A stretch of 64,000 nt of DNA from Saprospiraceae bacterium (GTDB lineage Bacteria > Bacteroidota > Bacteroidia > Chitinophagales > Saprospiraceae), in NCBI GenBank assembly GCA_026993525.1, contig JALWSS010000092.1:1-64000 (forward strand), in the 5' to 3' direction. Shown one piece after another: positions 49,201 to 57,775 of the stretch (positions are counted from its first letter, which is position 1; every line of letters starts with the position of its first letter). The notes under the pieces are model-generated. The model did no database searches and was not told the origin of the DNA. It saw only the letters and a program-made list of their open reading frames with translations. Both the position numbers and the translations under genes were made by a program.

Positions 49201-51856
49201 TCGACAGGCCGCTGCCATGATGACCTTCAAAACGGGCAAGGAAAAATATGAAGTTGGCGAAGACATCGAGGTGACCGTGCCGGCCGGAGAATCGGGCAAG
49301 GTGCTCATCACCCTGGAAAAAGGCGACAAGGTGCTGCGCTCCATGTGGAAAGACGCCAAAAAGGGAGAAAACACCTACCGCTTTGAAGCCACCGAAGAAA
49401 TGACCCCCAACGTGTATGTGCATGTGAGCCTGGTGCAGCCCCACGGACAGGTACAAAACGACCTGCCCATGCGCATGTACGGCGTCCTTTCGGTAGAGGT
49501 GGAAGACCCGGAAACCGTTTTGGAACCACAGATCAGTATGGCCAAAGAGCTGAAACCCGAACAGGAGTTTACCGTGAAGGTGAGCGAGAAGAACGGAGAG
49601 CCCATGGCCTATACCATCGCCATCGTTGACGAGGGGCTTTTGGGACTGACCAATTTCAAAACGCCTGACCCACATGCGGCCTTTTACGCCCGCGAGGCCC
49701 TCAATGTGCACACCTGGGACCTCTACGATGAGGTGCTGGGCGCTTTCAACGGCAAGCTGGAAAGGGTGCTTTCCGTCGGTGGCGATGCTGACATCAGCGC
49801 ACCGCTGGAACGCAAAAACGCCAATCGCTTCAAGCCGGTGGTACTCCAGGCGGGTCCCTTTTACCTGAAGCGTGGCTCCAAAACGCACAAGTTCACCCTG
49901 CCCAACTACATCGGTTCCGTGCGGGTGATGGTGGTGGCCGCCAACCGCAACGGCGCCTATGGCAACGCCGAAATGACCGTACCCGTGCGCAAACCGCTCA
50001 TGGTGCTGGCCACCCTGCCCAGAACCCTCGCACCCGGCGATCAGTTCAACCTGCCGGTAACGGTCTTTGCCATGGACAAAAAAGTGAAAAACGTGACACT
50101 CGACTTGCGGGAGGACAGCGGCCTGTGCCAGATCGTCAATGGCAGCAGCAAAAACCTGCGCTTCAGCAACACGGGTGAGCAAATGGCCACTTTCAACATC
50201 CGGGTGCAGGAGGGCGTCGGCATAGCCCGCTTCCGGGTGGAAGCCAGCGGCGCCGGAGAAAAGGCTTTTGACGAAATAGAAATTGACGTCAGAAACCCGA
50301 ACCCCCACATCACAAAGGTCTATCCGGCGCTGATAGCTCCGGGACAAAGCTGGGCGCAGGATTTCGAGCCCCTGGGAATACGCGGCACCAACCAGGCCGT
50401 ACTGGAGGCGTCGGTCATTCCGCCGCTCAACCTGGGAGAGCGGATCAACTACCTGATACGCTATCCGCACGGCTGCATCGAGCAGACCACCTCATCGGCT
50501 TTTCCCCAGTTGTACGTCGGCAAGTTGATGAAGCTGACCAAAGACCAGCAACAGCGCATCCAGAACAACGTCACCGCCGCCATCAGCAAGCTGAAGAACT
50601 TCCAGGCGGGAAGCGGAGGTTTCGGCTACTGGCCGGGTGGCAATGAAGACAACTGGGCCACCTGTTACGCGGGTCATTTCATGCTGGAAGCAAAAAAGGC
50701 CGGATACAGCGTGCCAAAAAACATGATAGATCGCTTCGTGAAATACCAGAAAACAATGGCACGGCTCTGGACGCCCACCACCGTTGCCGGTGCCCGGTCG
50801 GATTACTCGCAGCGCACCCAGGCCTACCGTTTGTTTACCCTCGCCCTGGCGGGCAAAGCCGAAGAGAGCTCGATGAACCGGCTCCGGGCCTATCCCCGCC
50901 TCTCGCAGATGGCCAAATGGCGCCTGGCGGAGGCCTATGCCCTCACCGGCAAAAAGAAGATCAGCGAAGACCTGGTGAGGGGCGTGCCCGTGGCCGTGTC
51001 GCCGTACACGGAAATGAGTTACACCTACGGCTCCAACATCCGGGACGCAGCCATCATTCTCGAAGCACAGGTTTTGCTCGGCGACAAAATGGCCGCCGCC
51101 GAAAACGCTAAAGCCCTCGCTGAACATCTAAGCGAAAACAGGTGGTATTCCACCCAGACAACCGCCTATTCCCTCATCGCTCTGGCCCGCTACCTCGGCG
51201 ACTATGCGCCCGGCAGCGAGTTTTCCATCTCCTATGCCCTTGGCACCGGGGCCCGGGCCGATGCCGGCAGCAACGATCCCCTGATGCAAATCGAAATCCC
51301 GGTGGACGAAGGCAACAACCGCCGCGTAAACGTGACCAATACTTCCGAAACCCCGGTGTATGTCCAACTGATCCTGAGCGGCCAGCCCTCCACCCAAACA
51401 TTGGTGGAAGACGACGCCAGCCAATTGCGCATAGACGTCCGTTACACCACGGTCAATGGCCGGGACCTGGAGCCGTACAGCCTGCCGCAAGGCACCGATT
51501 TCATTGCCGAAGTGATGGTGTCGCATCCGGGCTCCAACATCCGCAATTACAATGAACTGGCGCTGGAACAACTGTTCCCTTCCGGCTGGGAAATTCTCAA
51601 TGCCCGGATGTTTCAGACCGCCGGGTTTTCCGATACCAGCACCCCGGAGTATGTGGACGTGCGGGACGACAGGGTTTACACCTATTTTGATTTGCGTCGC
51701 AATGAAAGAAAGGTGTTCCGCATACGCCTGAACGCCGCCTATATCGGACGGTATTACCTCCCGCCCACTACCTGCTCCGCCATGTACGACAACAATGTCT
51801 TCGCCCGCAAAGCGGGCAACTGGGTGCGGGTGACGGAGCCGGGAAAGCCGCTTTAG
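46214..51856 (+). CDS. Alpha-2-macroglobulin family protease-trap lipoprotein
   Basis: 1880 residues. Lipoprotein signal with Cys26 (FFAIAILAPSC). Macroglobulin-like MG domains follow, with GERGVWRPGDEMFLNFIL (MG signature) and a bait-region-like part before VLFDEG-type text, then the thioester motif GCIEQ (Cys1421, Gln1424) within RYPHGCIEQTTSSAFPQLY and the terpenoid-cyclase-like helical domain after it. Such proteins trap and covalently bind foreign proteases in the periplasm. The usual partner gene for penicillin-binding protein 1C is not adjacent. The ATG at 46214 is used; ten upstream in-frame codons belong to the leader. A TACCTTCG box near 46150 may be its promoter. A strong terminator follows. 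Confidence 0.95.
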   Translation: MKSHSFPFLIRLLAVFFAIAILAPSCSDKPTYVKADEVPEEVVPYVHGFTSGVISFRDPVRVRFTGSAVSEDEVGQDASGILEFSPKAKGHAWWEDQATLRFDPDPEWKAGQGYIATVHLDEVYDNLPENAASFEFDFLVNEHKFLVDIFGLEIPEGENLAFVRGMLITDRGLASENVEKALQAYDNGQALEVAWDHHEDGTHQFVVQNVALRETAGKVELKWEGEPLNIRANGQAEVEVPALNDFSVLSVHLNESGQRALTVYFSKPLRSDQNLNGLVALQQAGQDNIYDLQSEIADNKLTVYPPSWLRGQFSVVLFPGIQSADGKELDRPTTWEVELKAPPPAVRLVGNGAILPGSDEGLLLPFEAVSLQAVEVEVFKIFDNNVMQFLQDATLGDISGSYELRRVGRVVSQQMVPLRGLDADADPYEWNRYALDLSKLFTADPNAIYQVRIGFRPSYSLYPCAGNEDEEQPLRTAAVSNSGGEINSIWDNYYGVQGYYDGFKWSHRENPCYPAYYNRENFAATNVMATNIGLTAKAGAPGQGGQVQMFVAAADLRTAKALGEVELEFYDYQKQLLASAKTDGDGLAEITLPKQPWFLVAKKENEVTVMRLGDGDALSLSRFNVNGTVVQKGLKGFIYGERGVWRPGDEMFLNFILDDPGESLPDNYPVAFELYDARGQMQYSTVVTTNVQNIYPIHVKTGPASPTGNWRAVVKAGGAVFEKTLKVETVKPNRLKLDLKFAGGKEVLSVQDEPVFVNLTVSWLHGAPGANLRAVVEAQLQPVETKFDNFGDFKFDDPARELYSEPVVIFDNQVNKDGKASFAARLYNKENLAPGKLVARISARAFERSGDFSIYNTRLDYHPYTGYAGVAIPENKWGEKRLDIGKEKAIRFAAVGSDGKPVSGRKLNIGLYKVKWRWWWERDRRSFSNFSSANHYNALEKTTVTTDSKGQAVWNAKVDAWGRYLVRVCDEETGHCSGDFFYAGYPWYDAGSNLLARQAAAMMTFKTGKEKYEVGEDIEVTVPAGESGKVLITLEKGDKVLRSMWKDAKKGENTYRFEATEEMTPNVYVHVSLVQPHGQVQNDLPMRMYGVLSVEVEDPETVLEPQISMAKELKPEQEFTVKVSEKNGEPMAYTIAIVDEGLLGLTNFKTPDPHAAFYAREALNVHTWDLYDEVLGAFNGKLERVLSVGGDADISAPLERKNANRFKPVVLQAGPFYLKRGSKTHKFTLPNYIGSVRVMVVAANRNGAYGNAEMTVPVRKPLMVLATLPRTLAPGDQFNLPVTVFAMDKKVKNVTLDLREDSGLCQIVNGSSKNLRFSNTGEQMATFNIRVQEGVGIARFRVEASGAGEKAFDEIEIDVRNPNPHITKVYPALIAPGQSWAQDFEPLGIRGTNQAVLEASVIPPLNLGERINYLIRYPHGCIEQTTSSAFPQLYVGKLMKLTKDQQQRIQNNVTAAISKLKNFQAGSGGFGYWPGGNEDNWATCYAGHFMLEAKKAGYSVPKNMIDRFVKYQKTMARLWTPTTVAGARSDYSQRTQAYRLFTLALAGKAEESSMNRLRAYPRLSQMAKWRLAEAYALTGKKKISEDLVRGVPVAVSPYTEMSYTYGSNIRDAAIILEAQVLLGDKMAAAENAKALAEHLSENRWYSTQTTAYSLIALARYLGDYAPGSEFSISYALGTGARADAGSNDPLMQIEIPVDEGNNRRVNVTNTSETPVYVQLILSGQPSTQTLVEDDASQLRIDVRYTTVNGRDLEPYSLPQGTDFIAEVMVSHPGSNIRNYNELALEQLFPSGWEILNARMFQTAGFSDTSTPEYVDVRDDRVYTYFDLRRNERKVFRIRLNAAYIGRYYLPPTTCSAMYDNNVFARKAGNWVRVTEPGKPL

Positions 51857-51884
51857 GATGGAGTAAAGCCAGAATGGATCAGGA

Positions 51885-51932
51885 GCAGAAACGTTTGGTG
51901 AATCGGATTCGAACGTTTCTGCTTCTTTTTTT
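51885..51932 (+). terminator. Intrinsic terminator of the macroglobulin gene
   Basis: Perfect arms GCAGAAACGTT (51885-51895) and AACGTTTCTGC (51912-51922) followed by TTCTTTTTTT. It lies 28 bp after the stop codon. Confidence 0.92.
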
Positions 51933-51985
51933 GAACTTTGCAAAGTACTGACGAAAACTTTCACAAACCTTACGAACACAGCAAG

Positions 51986-53404
51986 ATGATGTACCGAGTT
52001 CTTATAGCCCTTGTCACAGCAAGTCTGGTGGCATGCACACCAAAAACAGGCGAGCAAACTACCCAAACGCCACTGCAGCAGCCAACCCAGCCCGAGGTGC
52101 CGGTGGTGGAAAACCCCTGCGCCACCTTTGCCGATGCACCCAACCCGGACCTGGCCCTGGAGAACTTCGTGCTGTACCGGGATTTTTTGAAAACCAAAGA
52201 CTGGGACCTGGCCTTCGATTACTGGAAGAAGGTGTACAAGGATGCTCCCGCTGCCGATGGCAAGCGAACCACCGTATTTACCGACGGGGTGAAATTCTAT
52301 GAGCATTACATGCAGCAGGACACCAGCAAAAAACAGGAGTACATCGAAAAGATCTTTGAGCTGTATGACAAGATGGAAGAGTGCTACCCCGATGGCGGGA
52401 TGGCAACCGGCATGAAGGCATTTGACTACTTTTTCAAATACCCTGAGCTGAAAACCAAAGAGGAATTGTACCAGCTCTTCAAAAAATCCATCGAGCAGGA
52501 TGGGGGAGAGCCCCGCTATTTTGTGATCAATCCCTTTACCTCTTTGCTGGTGGACCTCGTTTTAGACAATAAAATTCCGATTGATGAAGCCCAACAATAC
52601 GCCAGGCTGATCTTCAAATCCATTGACAAGGGACTTGCAGAATGCGAAGGCCAGGAGTGCGAAGGCTGGAAGGTGATCCAGGAATACGCACCTGCCAGGC
52701 TGGAGGCCCTGGAAAGTATTGAGGGATTCTACGACTGTAAGTACTATGCTGACAAATACTACCCGGAGTTCGAAGCAAACCCCACCGATTGTGAGACCAT
52801 CGTTCGCACCTATTCAAGGATGAAGTGGGGCGGTTGCGAAGATGCAGAGCAGCGCTTCGCCAACGTGAAAACTGCCTACATGCAGAACTGCTACCAGGCA
52901 CCCACCAGCCCCGTTGAGGCCTGCAACGACTTTCTTCGCAACGGCGAATACCGCAAGGCCGTCAACTGTTACGGGGAGTTGCTTCAGAACATGACCGACA
53001 ATGCACAGAAAGCACAGATCAACCTCGTCATTGCGAAGATATACTTTGCCTACCTGAAGAATTTCCCGAAGGCAAGACAATACGCCCGCAAGGCTGCTTC
53101 CCTGCGGCCGGGATGGGGTGAACCATACATTTTGATCGGCACCTTGTACGCTTCCAGCGGCCCGCTCTGTGGCCCCGGTCGCGGCTGGGACAGCCAGATT
53201 GTCGTATGGCCCGCCGTGGATATGTGGAACAAAGCCAAGCAGGTGGACCCCTCCGTGACCCGCGAAGCCAACCGGCTCATCGCCGAGTACTCACAATACA
53301 TGCCCACGAAGGAGGATATTTTCCAGCGCCTGTTAAAGGAAGGTGACACCTATTTCGTGCCCTGCTGGATACAGGAATCAACCATCATCCGGGCTGCTCC
53401 GTGA
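51986..53404 (+). CDS. TPR-like lipoprotein of unknown function
   Basis: 472 residues from MMYRVLIALVTASLVAC (lipobox LVAC at Cys17). After a Thr/Gln/Pro-rich linker comes a helical, TPR-like protein: a PDLALENFVLYRDFLKTKDW first unit, a region of Asp/Glu-Cys pairs (LAECEGQECEGW; DCETIVRTYSRMKWGGC), and a regular TPR end (GEYRKAVNCYGELLQN; YFAYLKNFPKARQYARKAAS). Similar lipoproteins are common in Bacteroidota with no assigned function. An AACTTTGCAAAGT palindrome stands 53 bp upstream. Lies within the inverted repeats that flank the macroglobulin gene. Confidence 0.75.
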   Translation: MMYRVLIALVTASLVACTPKTGEQTTQTPLQQPTQPEVPVVENPCATFADAPNPDLALENFVLYRDFLKTKDWDLAFDYWKKVYKDAPAADGKRTTVFTDGVKFYEHYMQQDTSKKQEYIEKIFELYDKMEECYPDGGMATGMKAFDYFFKYPELKTKEELYQLFKKSIEQDGGEPRYFVINPFTSLLVDLVLDNKIPIDEAQQYARLIFKSIDKGLAECEGQECEGWKVIQEYAPARLEALESIEGFYDCKYYADKYYPEFEANPTDCETIVRTYSRMKWGGCEDAEQRFANVKTAYMQNCYQAPTSPVEACNDFLRNGEYRKAVNCYGELLQNMTDNAQKAQINLVIAKIYFAYLKNFPKARQYARKAASLRPGWGEPYILIGTLYASSGPLCGPGRGWDSQIVVWPAVDMWNKAKQVDPSVTREANRLIAEYSQYMPTKEDIFQRLLKEGDTYFVPCWIQESTIIRAAP

Positions 53405-53967
53405 GTGGCTCCCCGATGCCGATGCCGAATCCCGTCCCGAAATCCTTCGGGATCGGGATCGGCATCGGCACGGGGCAGGCTGTAGCTGGTAGCTGGTAGC
53501 TCGTGGCTCGTAGCTGGTAGCTCGTGGCTCGTAGCTCCCCGAGGGATCGGGGCAGGCTGGTGGCTCCCCGAGTACTCGGGGCAGGCTGTAGCTCGTAGCT
53601 CGTGGCTCGTAGCTCGTGGCAGGCTCTGCTAACCCTTCATCCCCGATGAACATCGGGGTCATAATCCCTGTCTGCCGCCCTGTCTGCTGCCAGGCAGGCA
53701 GCCCGCCTGGTCGTCGGACAGGGCAGGCTTCATAAACCACAGCGTTAAACAGCGTTATTACACAGCGTTGAGCAGAGTGTTCCTGCCAACCGTCAACTGC
53801 CAACTGATAACCGCCAACCGTCAACTGCCAACTGCCAACTGCCAACTGCCAACTGATAACCGCCAACCGCCAACTGATAACTGCCAACTGATAACCGCCA
53901 ACTGCCAACTGCCAACTGATAACTGATAACCGCCAACTGCCAACCGCTAACCGCCAACCGCTAACCG
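53405..53967. repeat. Composite repeat, right copy (inverted relative to 45757-45987) plus AACTGCC array
   Basis: A long CCGATGCCGA/TCGGCATCGG palindrome (53412-53477), then GTAGCTC/GTGGCTC 7-mers (53481-53637), CCCCGATGAACATCGGGG (53641-53658), CTGTCTGCCGCC...GGACAGG palindromes (53668-53727), CAGCGTT blocks (53740-53780) and finally AACTGCC/AACTGATAACCGCC words (53788-53967) up to the PH-domain gene stop. Read on the minus strand the first five blocks follow the same order as the left copy at 45757-45987. Confidence 0.9.
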
Positions 53968-53970
53968 TCC

Positions 53971-55470
53971 TCACATCCACTCGCGTCCGGAAGCTTCCAC
54001 CTTGTACAGCACCCAGTTGCTCAGTTGGGTGGCTTTTTCCTTCGGTAAATAAGGGATTCTGACGGAGCCGGCGGCGGTGTGCAGTTCGACGTGGGCGAGG
54101 TTTCGGCGGCGCAGGAACCAGTTCTCATGCAGGGTGATGCCCTGTACTTTGTACAGTTCGAGGAGGACCCCTCTTCGGGTAACCACGCCCCACTGAGCCC
54201 GAAGTGACTCCCGGCTGATCTGCCACTGCCAGTTTTTGTGGAAGCGGATGGCCAGCCACACCCCGATGGGCAACCACAGCAGCAGCAACCAGTGGCCCGG
54301 CATTGACCAGGACAGGTACAGCAGCACGGCCACCGGCCCTATGGCCTGCAACCAGATCTGCCGCCAGATGACCCTCCGGTGGATGCCGTGGGCAGTGTAT
54401 TCACGGTGATCTTCTTCCGGAAAGCAGATTCTTTGAACCACTGCCAGTTGATCCTGGTAGCAGCCCGGAACCGAAAAGGTGGTTTTGCGGCCCACGGCTA
54501 CGCTGGCTGCCTGTGGCAAACGGAGGTGGACCATTTTGAAATGGCGCCTCAGTGGATTGTCGGACCAGCGCAAAAACTGGATCTTCGGAAAGCTGGCCGA
54601 TACCTCCTGCCGGGTGAACAGTCCGCTCACCATCTTCAGCCCGTTCAGGGTTTTGAACACCCGGAGGTCGAAATAGCGCAACACCGTGTTGAGCAATGAG
54701 AGCAGGACCGACAGCAACAGAAAAAAGACCACTCCCCAGAGAAACAGGAAGGCGTAATGATCGTCAGCGGCCATGCCGGGCACCTTTTCCAATTCCTCTT
54801 CCAGTTTGATGTCCAGTGCGTTGGCCACATCGTCCATGAAACCGTATGCGAAGGCCATGATGATGCCGGCGGTGCGCAAGTGGTTCTGGCTGAGGCCGAT
54901 CTTCAGCAGGTCGGCCGGTTTGAGGTGGAAAAGCAGCAATTCTTCTGCCTTTTGTGTGGGTATTGTGGCTTTTTCGTTTTCCGTTGCGGGTGGCGTCTTT
55001 GCTTTGCTGTTGACTTGTTCCACATAGCTTCGCAATGCCTCTGCCTGTTCTTTGCGGATGGCCTGCAGGCTGAACTCCTTTCCGACCGAGCCGGCCGTGT
55101 CAATTTCAACGGCCACCACGTTCAGGGCCTGGTGCATAATGCCCTGCTTGAAGTTGATGGTCTGGATGCGGTCCAGTGGTACGTTGATCTTTGTTTTGCG
55201 AAGCACCCCCTTTTCCAGCACCAGTTCCCCATCCCGGATGTAGAAGTAAAAGTTGAACCAGGAGATCACCGAGATCAGTGCACCCAAAAGGGCCATTCCG
55301 ATGAAGAGCCAGGTAAAGCCGCCGAAAACCTGCTTTTTCGGGTTGAAGAAAATCACCAGGATCAGCACCCAAAGCTGCCGCACCAGGATGCGCAGTACAT
55401 TGCCCAGAATGAAAAGGATGGCCGCTGACGACTGTCGGGTGGGTTCCGGAAATGGTACTTGTTGGTGCAT
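53971..55470 (-). CDS. Bacterial PH-domain membrane protein (YdbT family)
   Basis: 499 residues with three bPH2 domains separated by pairs of membrane helices (FGGFTWLFIGMALLGALISV; YAFLFLWGVVFFLLLSVLL; PVAVLLYLSWSMPGHWLLLL). Each bPH2 unit shows the IxDGELVLEKGVLRKTKINVPLDRIQ-type text, seen best at the N-terminus. YdbT-like proteins are usually encoded with a single-domain YdbS partner; none is present here. Function is unknown (membrane/envelope). Carries a TTTRCCGAAGGAAA motif at 54036-54049 read as LPKE. Start ATG at 55468-55470, 22 bp from a TATCTTTG box. Confidence 0.9.
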   Translation of the reverse strand: MHQQVPFPEPTRQSSAAILFILGNVLRILVRQLWVLILVIFFNPKKQVFGGFTWLFIGMALLGALISVISWFNFYFYIRDGELVLEKGVLRKTKINVPLDRIQTINFKQGIMHQALNVVAVEIDTAGSVGKEFSLQAIRKEQAEALRSYVEQVNSKAKTPPATENEKATIPTQKAEELLLFHLKPADLLKIGLSQNHLRTAGIIMAFAYGFMDDVANALDIKLEEELEKVPGMAADDHYAFLFLWGVVFFLLLSVLLSLLNTVLRYFDLRVFKTLNGLKMVSGLFTRQEVSASFPKIQFLRWSDNPLRRHFKMVHLRLPQAASVAVGRKTTFSVPGCYQDQLAVVQRICFPEEDHREYTAHGIHRRVIWRQIWLQAIGPVAVLLYLSWSMPGHWLLLLWLPIGVWLAIRFHKNWQWQISRESLRAQWGVVTRRGVLLELYKVQGITLHENWFLRRRNLAHVELHTAAGSVRIPYLPKEKATQLSNWVLYKVEASGREWM

Positions 55471-55492
55471 GAATTGGCTGGTTGCAGACGGA

Positions 55493-55500
55493 CAAAGATA
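55493..55500 (-). promoter_or_regulatory. Probable -7 box (TATCTTTG, minus strand) of the PH-domain gene
   Basis: Minus strand reads TATCTTTG, 22 bp before the ATG; same box as before ychF, the winged-helix gene and the phosphodiesterase gene. Confidence 0.45.
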
Positions 55501-55598
55501 TTTGCCGGAGGCGTAAGTGTTCTTTCAGGGGAGGAAAATGTCCTGATTAATGGTTTCTTTCTCTTTCAGAATACCCAACATTGCGAAGCGAAGAAATT

Positions 55599-56531
55599 AT
55601 GCTCATCAACAAAAGCGAAATAGAACCGGGAAGCCAGGAGGTGATCCGGCTGCTGGTGGGGCGCCTGCCCTCGGATACCCGTATTTACCTGAATGTGCAC
55701 GTTTACCGCAGCGCAAAGCCCGGCCCGGTGGTGGGACTGCTGGCCGGTGTTCACGGTGATGAGATCAACAGCGTTGAAATCTTGCGGAGGGTCATTTCCG
55801 GCGGCATGCTGGAAAAACTGGAGCGGGGCAGCGTGCTCGTCATTCCGGTGCTCAACGTATATGGGTTCAACAATTATTCACGGGACGTGCCTGACGGCAA
55901 AGACGTGAACCGCAGTTTTCCCGGTTCTGCCAAAGGCTCTCTGGCCTCCCGGGTGGCCCGGTTGTTCACCAGACACATCCTGCCGCACATTGACTTTGCC
56001 ATTGATTTTCACACGGGCGGCAATTCCAATTACAACTATCCGCAGATACGGTACACGGCCGGTCACGGTGCCAGCCGGACCCTGGCAGAGCAATTTGCTG
56101 CGCCCTTCCTCATTGCGGCCCGCCCCATTGCCCATTCGCTTCGCAAAACGGCGTTGGCAGCCGGCAAGCCCGTCATCGTTTTCGAGGGCGGAGAAAACCT
56201 CCGTTACGACGGCCTTTCGATAGAGCAGGGGATGGCCGGAATCCGGCGGGTATTGCACGCCCATGCGATGCTTGACAACGCTCCGCCGCCAACCCACACA
56301 CCGGTTCACCTGAGCAAAACCACCTGGGTGCGGGCCTCACGCCCCGGCATGTTTCGCTGGACCAAACCCTCCGGCCAGCCCGTCAGAAAAGGCGAACCCC
56401 TGGGCCTCATCAACGACCCCTTCGGTGAAAGTGAGTACCCCGTCGTTGCCTCCAGAGACGGATACCTCATCGGCCACAACAACGCCACCATCGCCGGCCA
56501 GGGCGATGCGCTGTTTCACATCGGAGCATGA
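55599..56531 (+). CDS. Succinylglutamate desuccinylase/aspartoacylase family zinc hydrolase
   Basis: 310 residues. Zinc ligands in GVHGDE (His, Glu) and in FAIDFHTGG (His), with DVNRSFPGSAKGSLASR for substrate contact, are those of the M14-type AstE/AspA family. The C-terminal beta domain (WVRASRPGMFRWTKPSGQPV) is also present. It cleaves an N-acyl amino acid or related amide; the substrate is unknown as no arginine-succinylation genes are nearby. The ATG at 55599 is used, with an in-frame TTG six codons upstream lying inside a TTGCGAAG octamer. Confidence 0.9.
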   Translation: MLINKSEIEPGSQEVIRLLVGRLPSDTRIYLNVHVYRSAKPGPVVGLLAGVHGDEINSVEILRRVISGGMLEKLERGSVLVIPVLNVYGFNNYSRDVPDGKDVNRSFPGSAKGSLASRVARLFTRHILPHIDFAIDFHTGGNSNYNYPQIRYTAGHGASRTLAEQFAAPFLIAARPIAHSLRKTALAAGKPVIVFEGGENLRYDGLSIEQGMAGIRRVLHAHAMLDNAPPPTHTPVHLSKTTWVRASRPGMFRWTKPSGQPVRKGEPLGLINDPFGESEYPVVASRDGYLIGHNNATIAGQGDALFHIGA

Positions 56532-56582
56532 CGGGTGCAAACCCGAGCAAGTGAATCCGAAACCGGCAAGTTCAAAAAAAAC

Positions 56583-57692
56583 TCAGAGGCTCCAGCCGAG
56601 TTTTTTCCGCACGTTTTCCGGAACGGCATCTTTGTGTACCATGATGGAAACCGTTTTCAGCCGGAAGTAGGGCTCCGACATGTAGAGGTAGCCTTCGTAA
56701 GGGCTGATCTCCCCCCATGAATTTTTGATGTAGAAATAGCGGGTGCCGTTTTGGTCTTTTGCCACGCCGGTGATGTGCATGAGGTGGTCGTCGGTGGTGG
56801 AGAAAGATTCAAAGGTTTGCTGTCGAAGTTCCTGTGTGGCGCTTACCTCTTCTGCGGGTTTTTCCCACACTTCGTCTCCCCGGTCAGTGGCCGGCAGCAC
56901 GGCAATGCCTTTACGGGCAGAGAAGGTTTTTTCACTCACGTCGCCGTCCCAGGCCACGGAATAACCATTTTCAACGGCGTTTTCGGTGATGGCCACCAGG
57001 TCTTCGACGGGAACGTTGATGAAGCTGCCGTTGCTCCAGTTGTCCGGTATTTCCAGCACGAAGCTGCTGTAAAAGGGGTGGTGGGTATAGGAGGTAAAAG
57101 AAACGTAGTCTTCAGGATGGATGCCCAGTGAGTTGGCAAAGGACTGCGCGGTGTATTTTTTGCCTTTGTACTCAAAGCTTTTCGGAACGGCGCCCATGTA
57201 GGCATCCAGAACGGCCCGGTAGGCATTCATCCACTTCTCCGATGCCTTTTTGCTTTTCAGTGCAGTTTCCACAATGGCTTTGAGCATGGCCTCCATTTCG
57301 CTGTGGTCGTAGTGGGTTTCGCCCGGCAGCAGGCCGCTGTACACTTCCTGTGGCACGGCACCGGCAGCGGCAAAGGCGTTGATTACATCGTGCGCCAGCC
57401 CCCCCTGGCCGAACTGGGCTTTGCCCTGGCGCAGGTAGTAGTTGAGGGCTTTGTCTTCGTAATTTTTGCGCACGAAGTACATCTCCGAGAGGTCAATGTC
57501 TCTTTTGCCCATTCTGATCAGTTCCGCTTCCAGAAAGGAAGAGGTGGCAAAACTCCAGCAGGTGCCCGTGCGGTCCTGGCTGGTCACCGGGGTGCAATGG
57601 CAGTCACTGATCATGGTGAATTGGTATTGCCCGAAGGCGAAGGAAATGCTGAAAATCAGGAAAAGGGTGAAGAAAGCTTTTTTCATGTCCAT
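56583..57692 (-). CDS. Secreted C1 family cysteine peptidase (aminopeptidase C/bleomycin hydrolase-like)
   Basis: 369 residues. Signal peptide (MKKAFFTLFLIFSISFAFG). Catalytic residues: oxyanion Gln39 in VTSQDRTG, Cys45 in GTCWSFAT, His in DDHLMHITGVA and Asn in FYIKNSWGE. The insert between Cys and His resembles the bleomycin hydrolase/PepC branch. It should be a periplasmic or secreted peptidase. The ATG at 57690-57692 is used; a second ATG two codons later is equally good. It is divergent from glpD with an 83-bp gap. Confidence 0.92.
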   Translation of the reverse strand: MDMKKAFFTLFLIFSISFAFGQYQFTMISDCHCTPVTSQDRTGTCWSFATSSFLEAELIRMGKRDIDLSEMYFVRKNYEDKALNYYLRQGKAQFGQGGLAHDVINAFAAAGAVPQEVYSGLLPGETHYDHSEMEAMLKAIVETALKSKKASEKWMNAYRAVLDAYMGAVPKSFEYKGKKYTAQSFANSLGIHPEDYVSFTSYTHHPFYSSFVLEIPDNWSNGSFINVPVEDLVAITENAVENGYSVAWDGDVSEKTFSARKGIAVLPATDRGDEVWEKPAEEVSATQELRQQTFESFSTTDDHLMHITGVAKDQNGTRYFYIKNSWGEISPYEGYLYMSEPYFRLKTVSIMVHKDAVPENVRKKLGWSL

Positions 57693-57775
57693 TATTTTTT
57701 ACTCATTTGTTTCCGGAACAGCCACAGGTACCCTGTGTTCGCTGAATCCGCAAAGTGCAAGTTTACTGAAATAAC

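Noticed and set aside
47465-50470. 1001-residue frame antisense to the alpha-2-macroglobulin gene
   Set aside because: Shadow of a GC-rich coding sequence; the plus-strand product has full domain support and a signal peptide.
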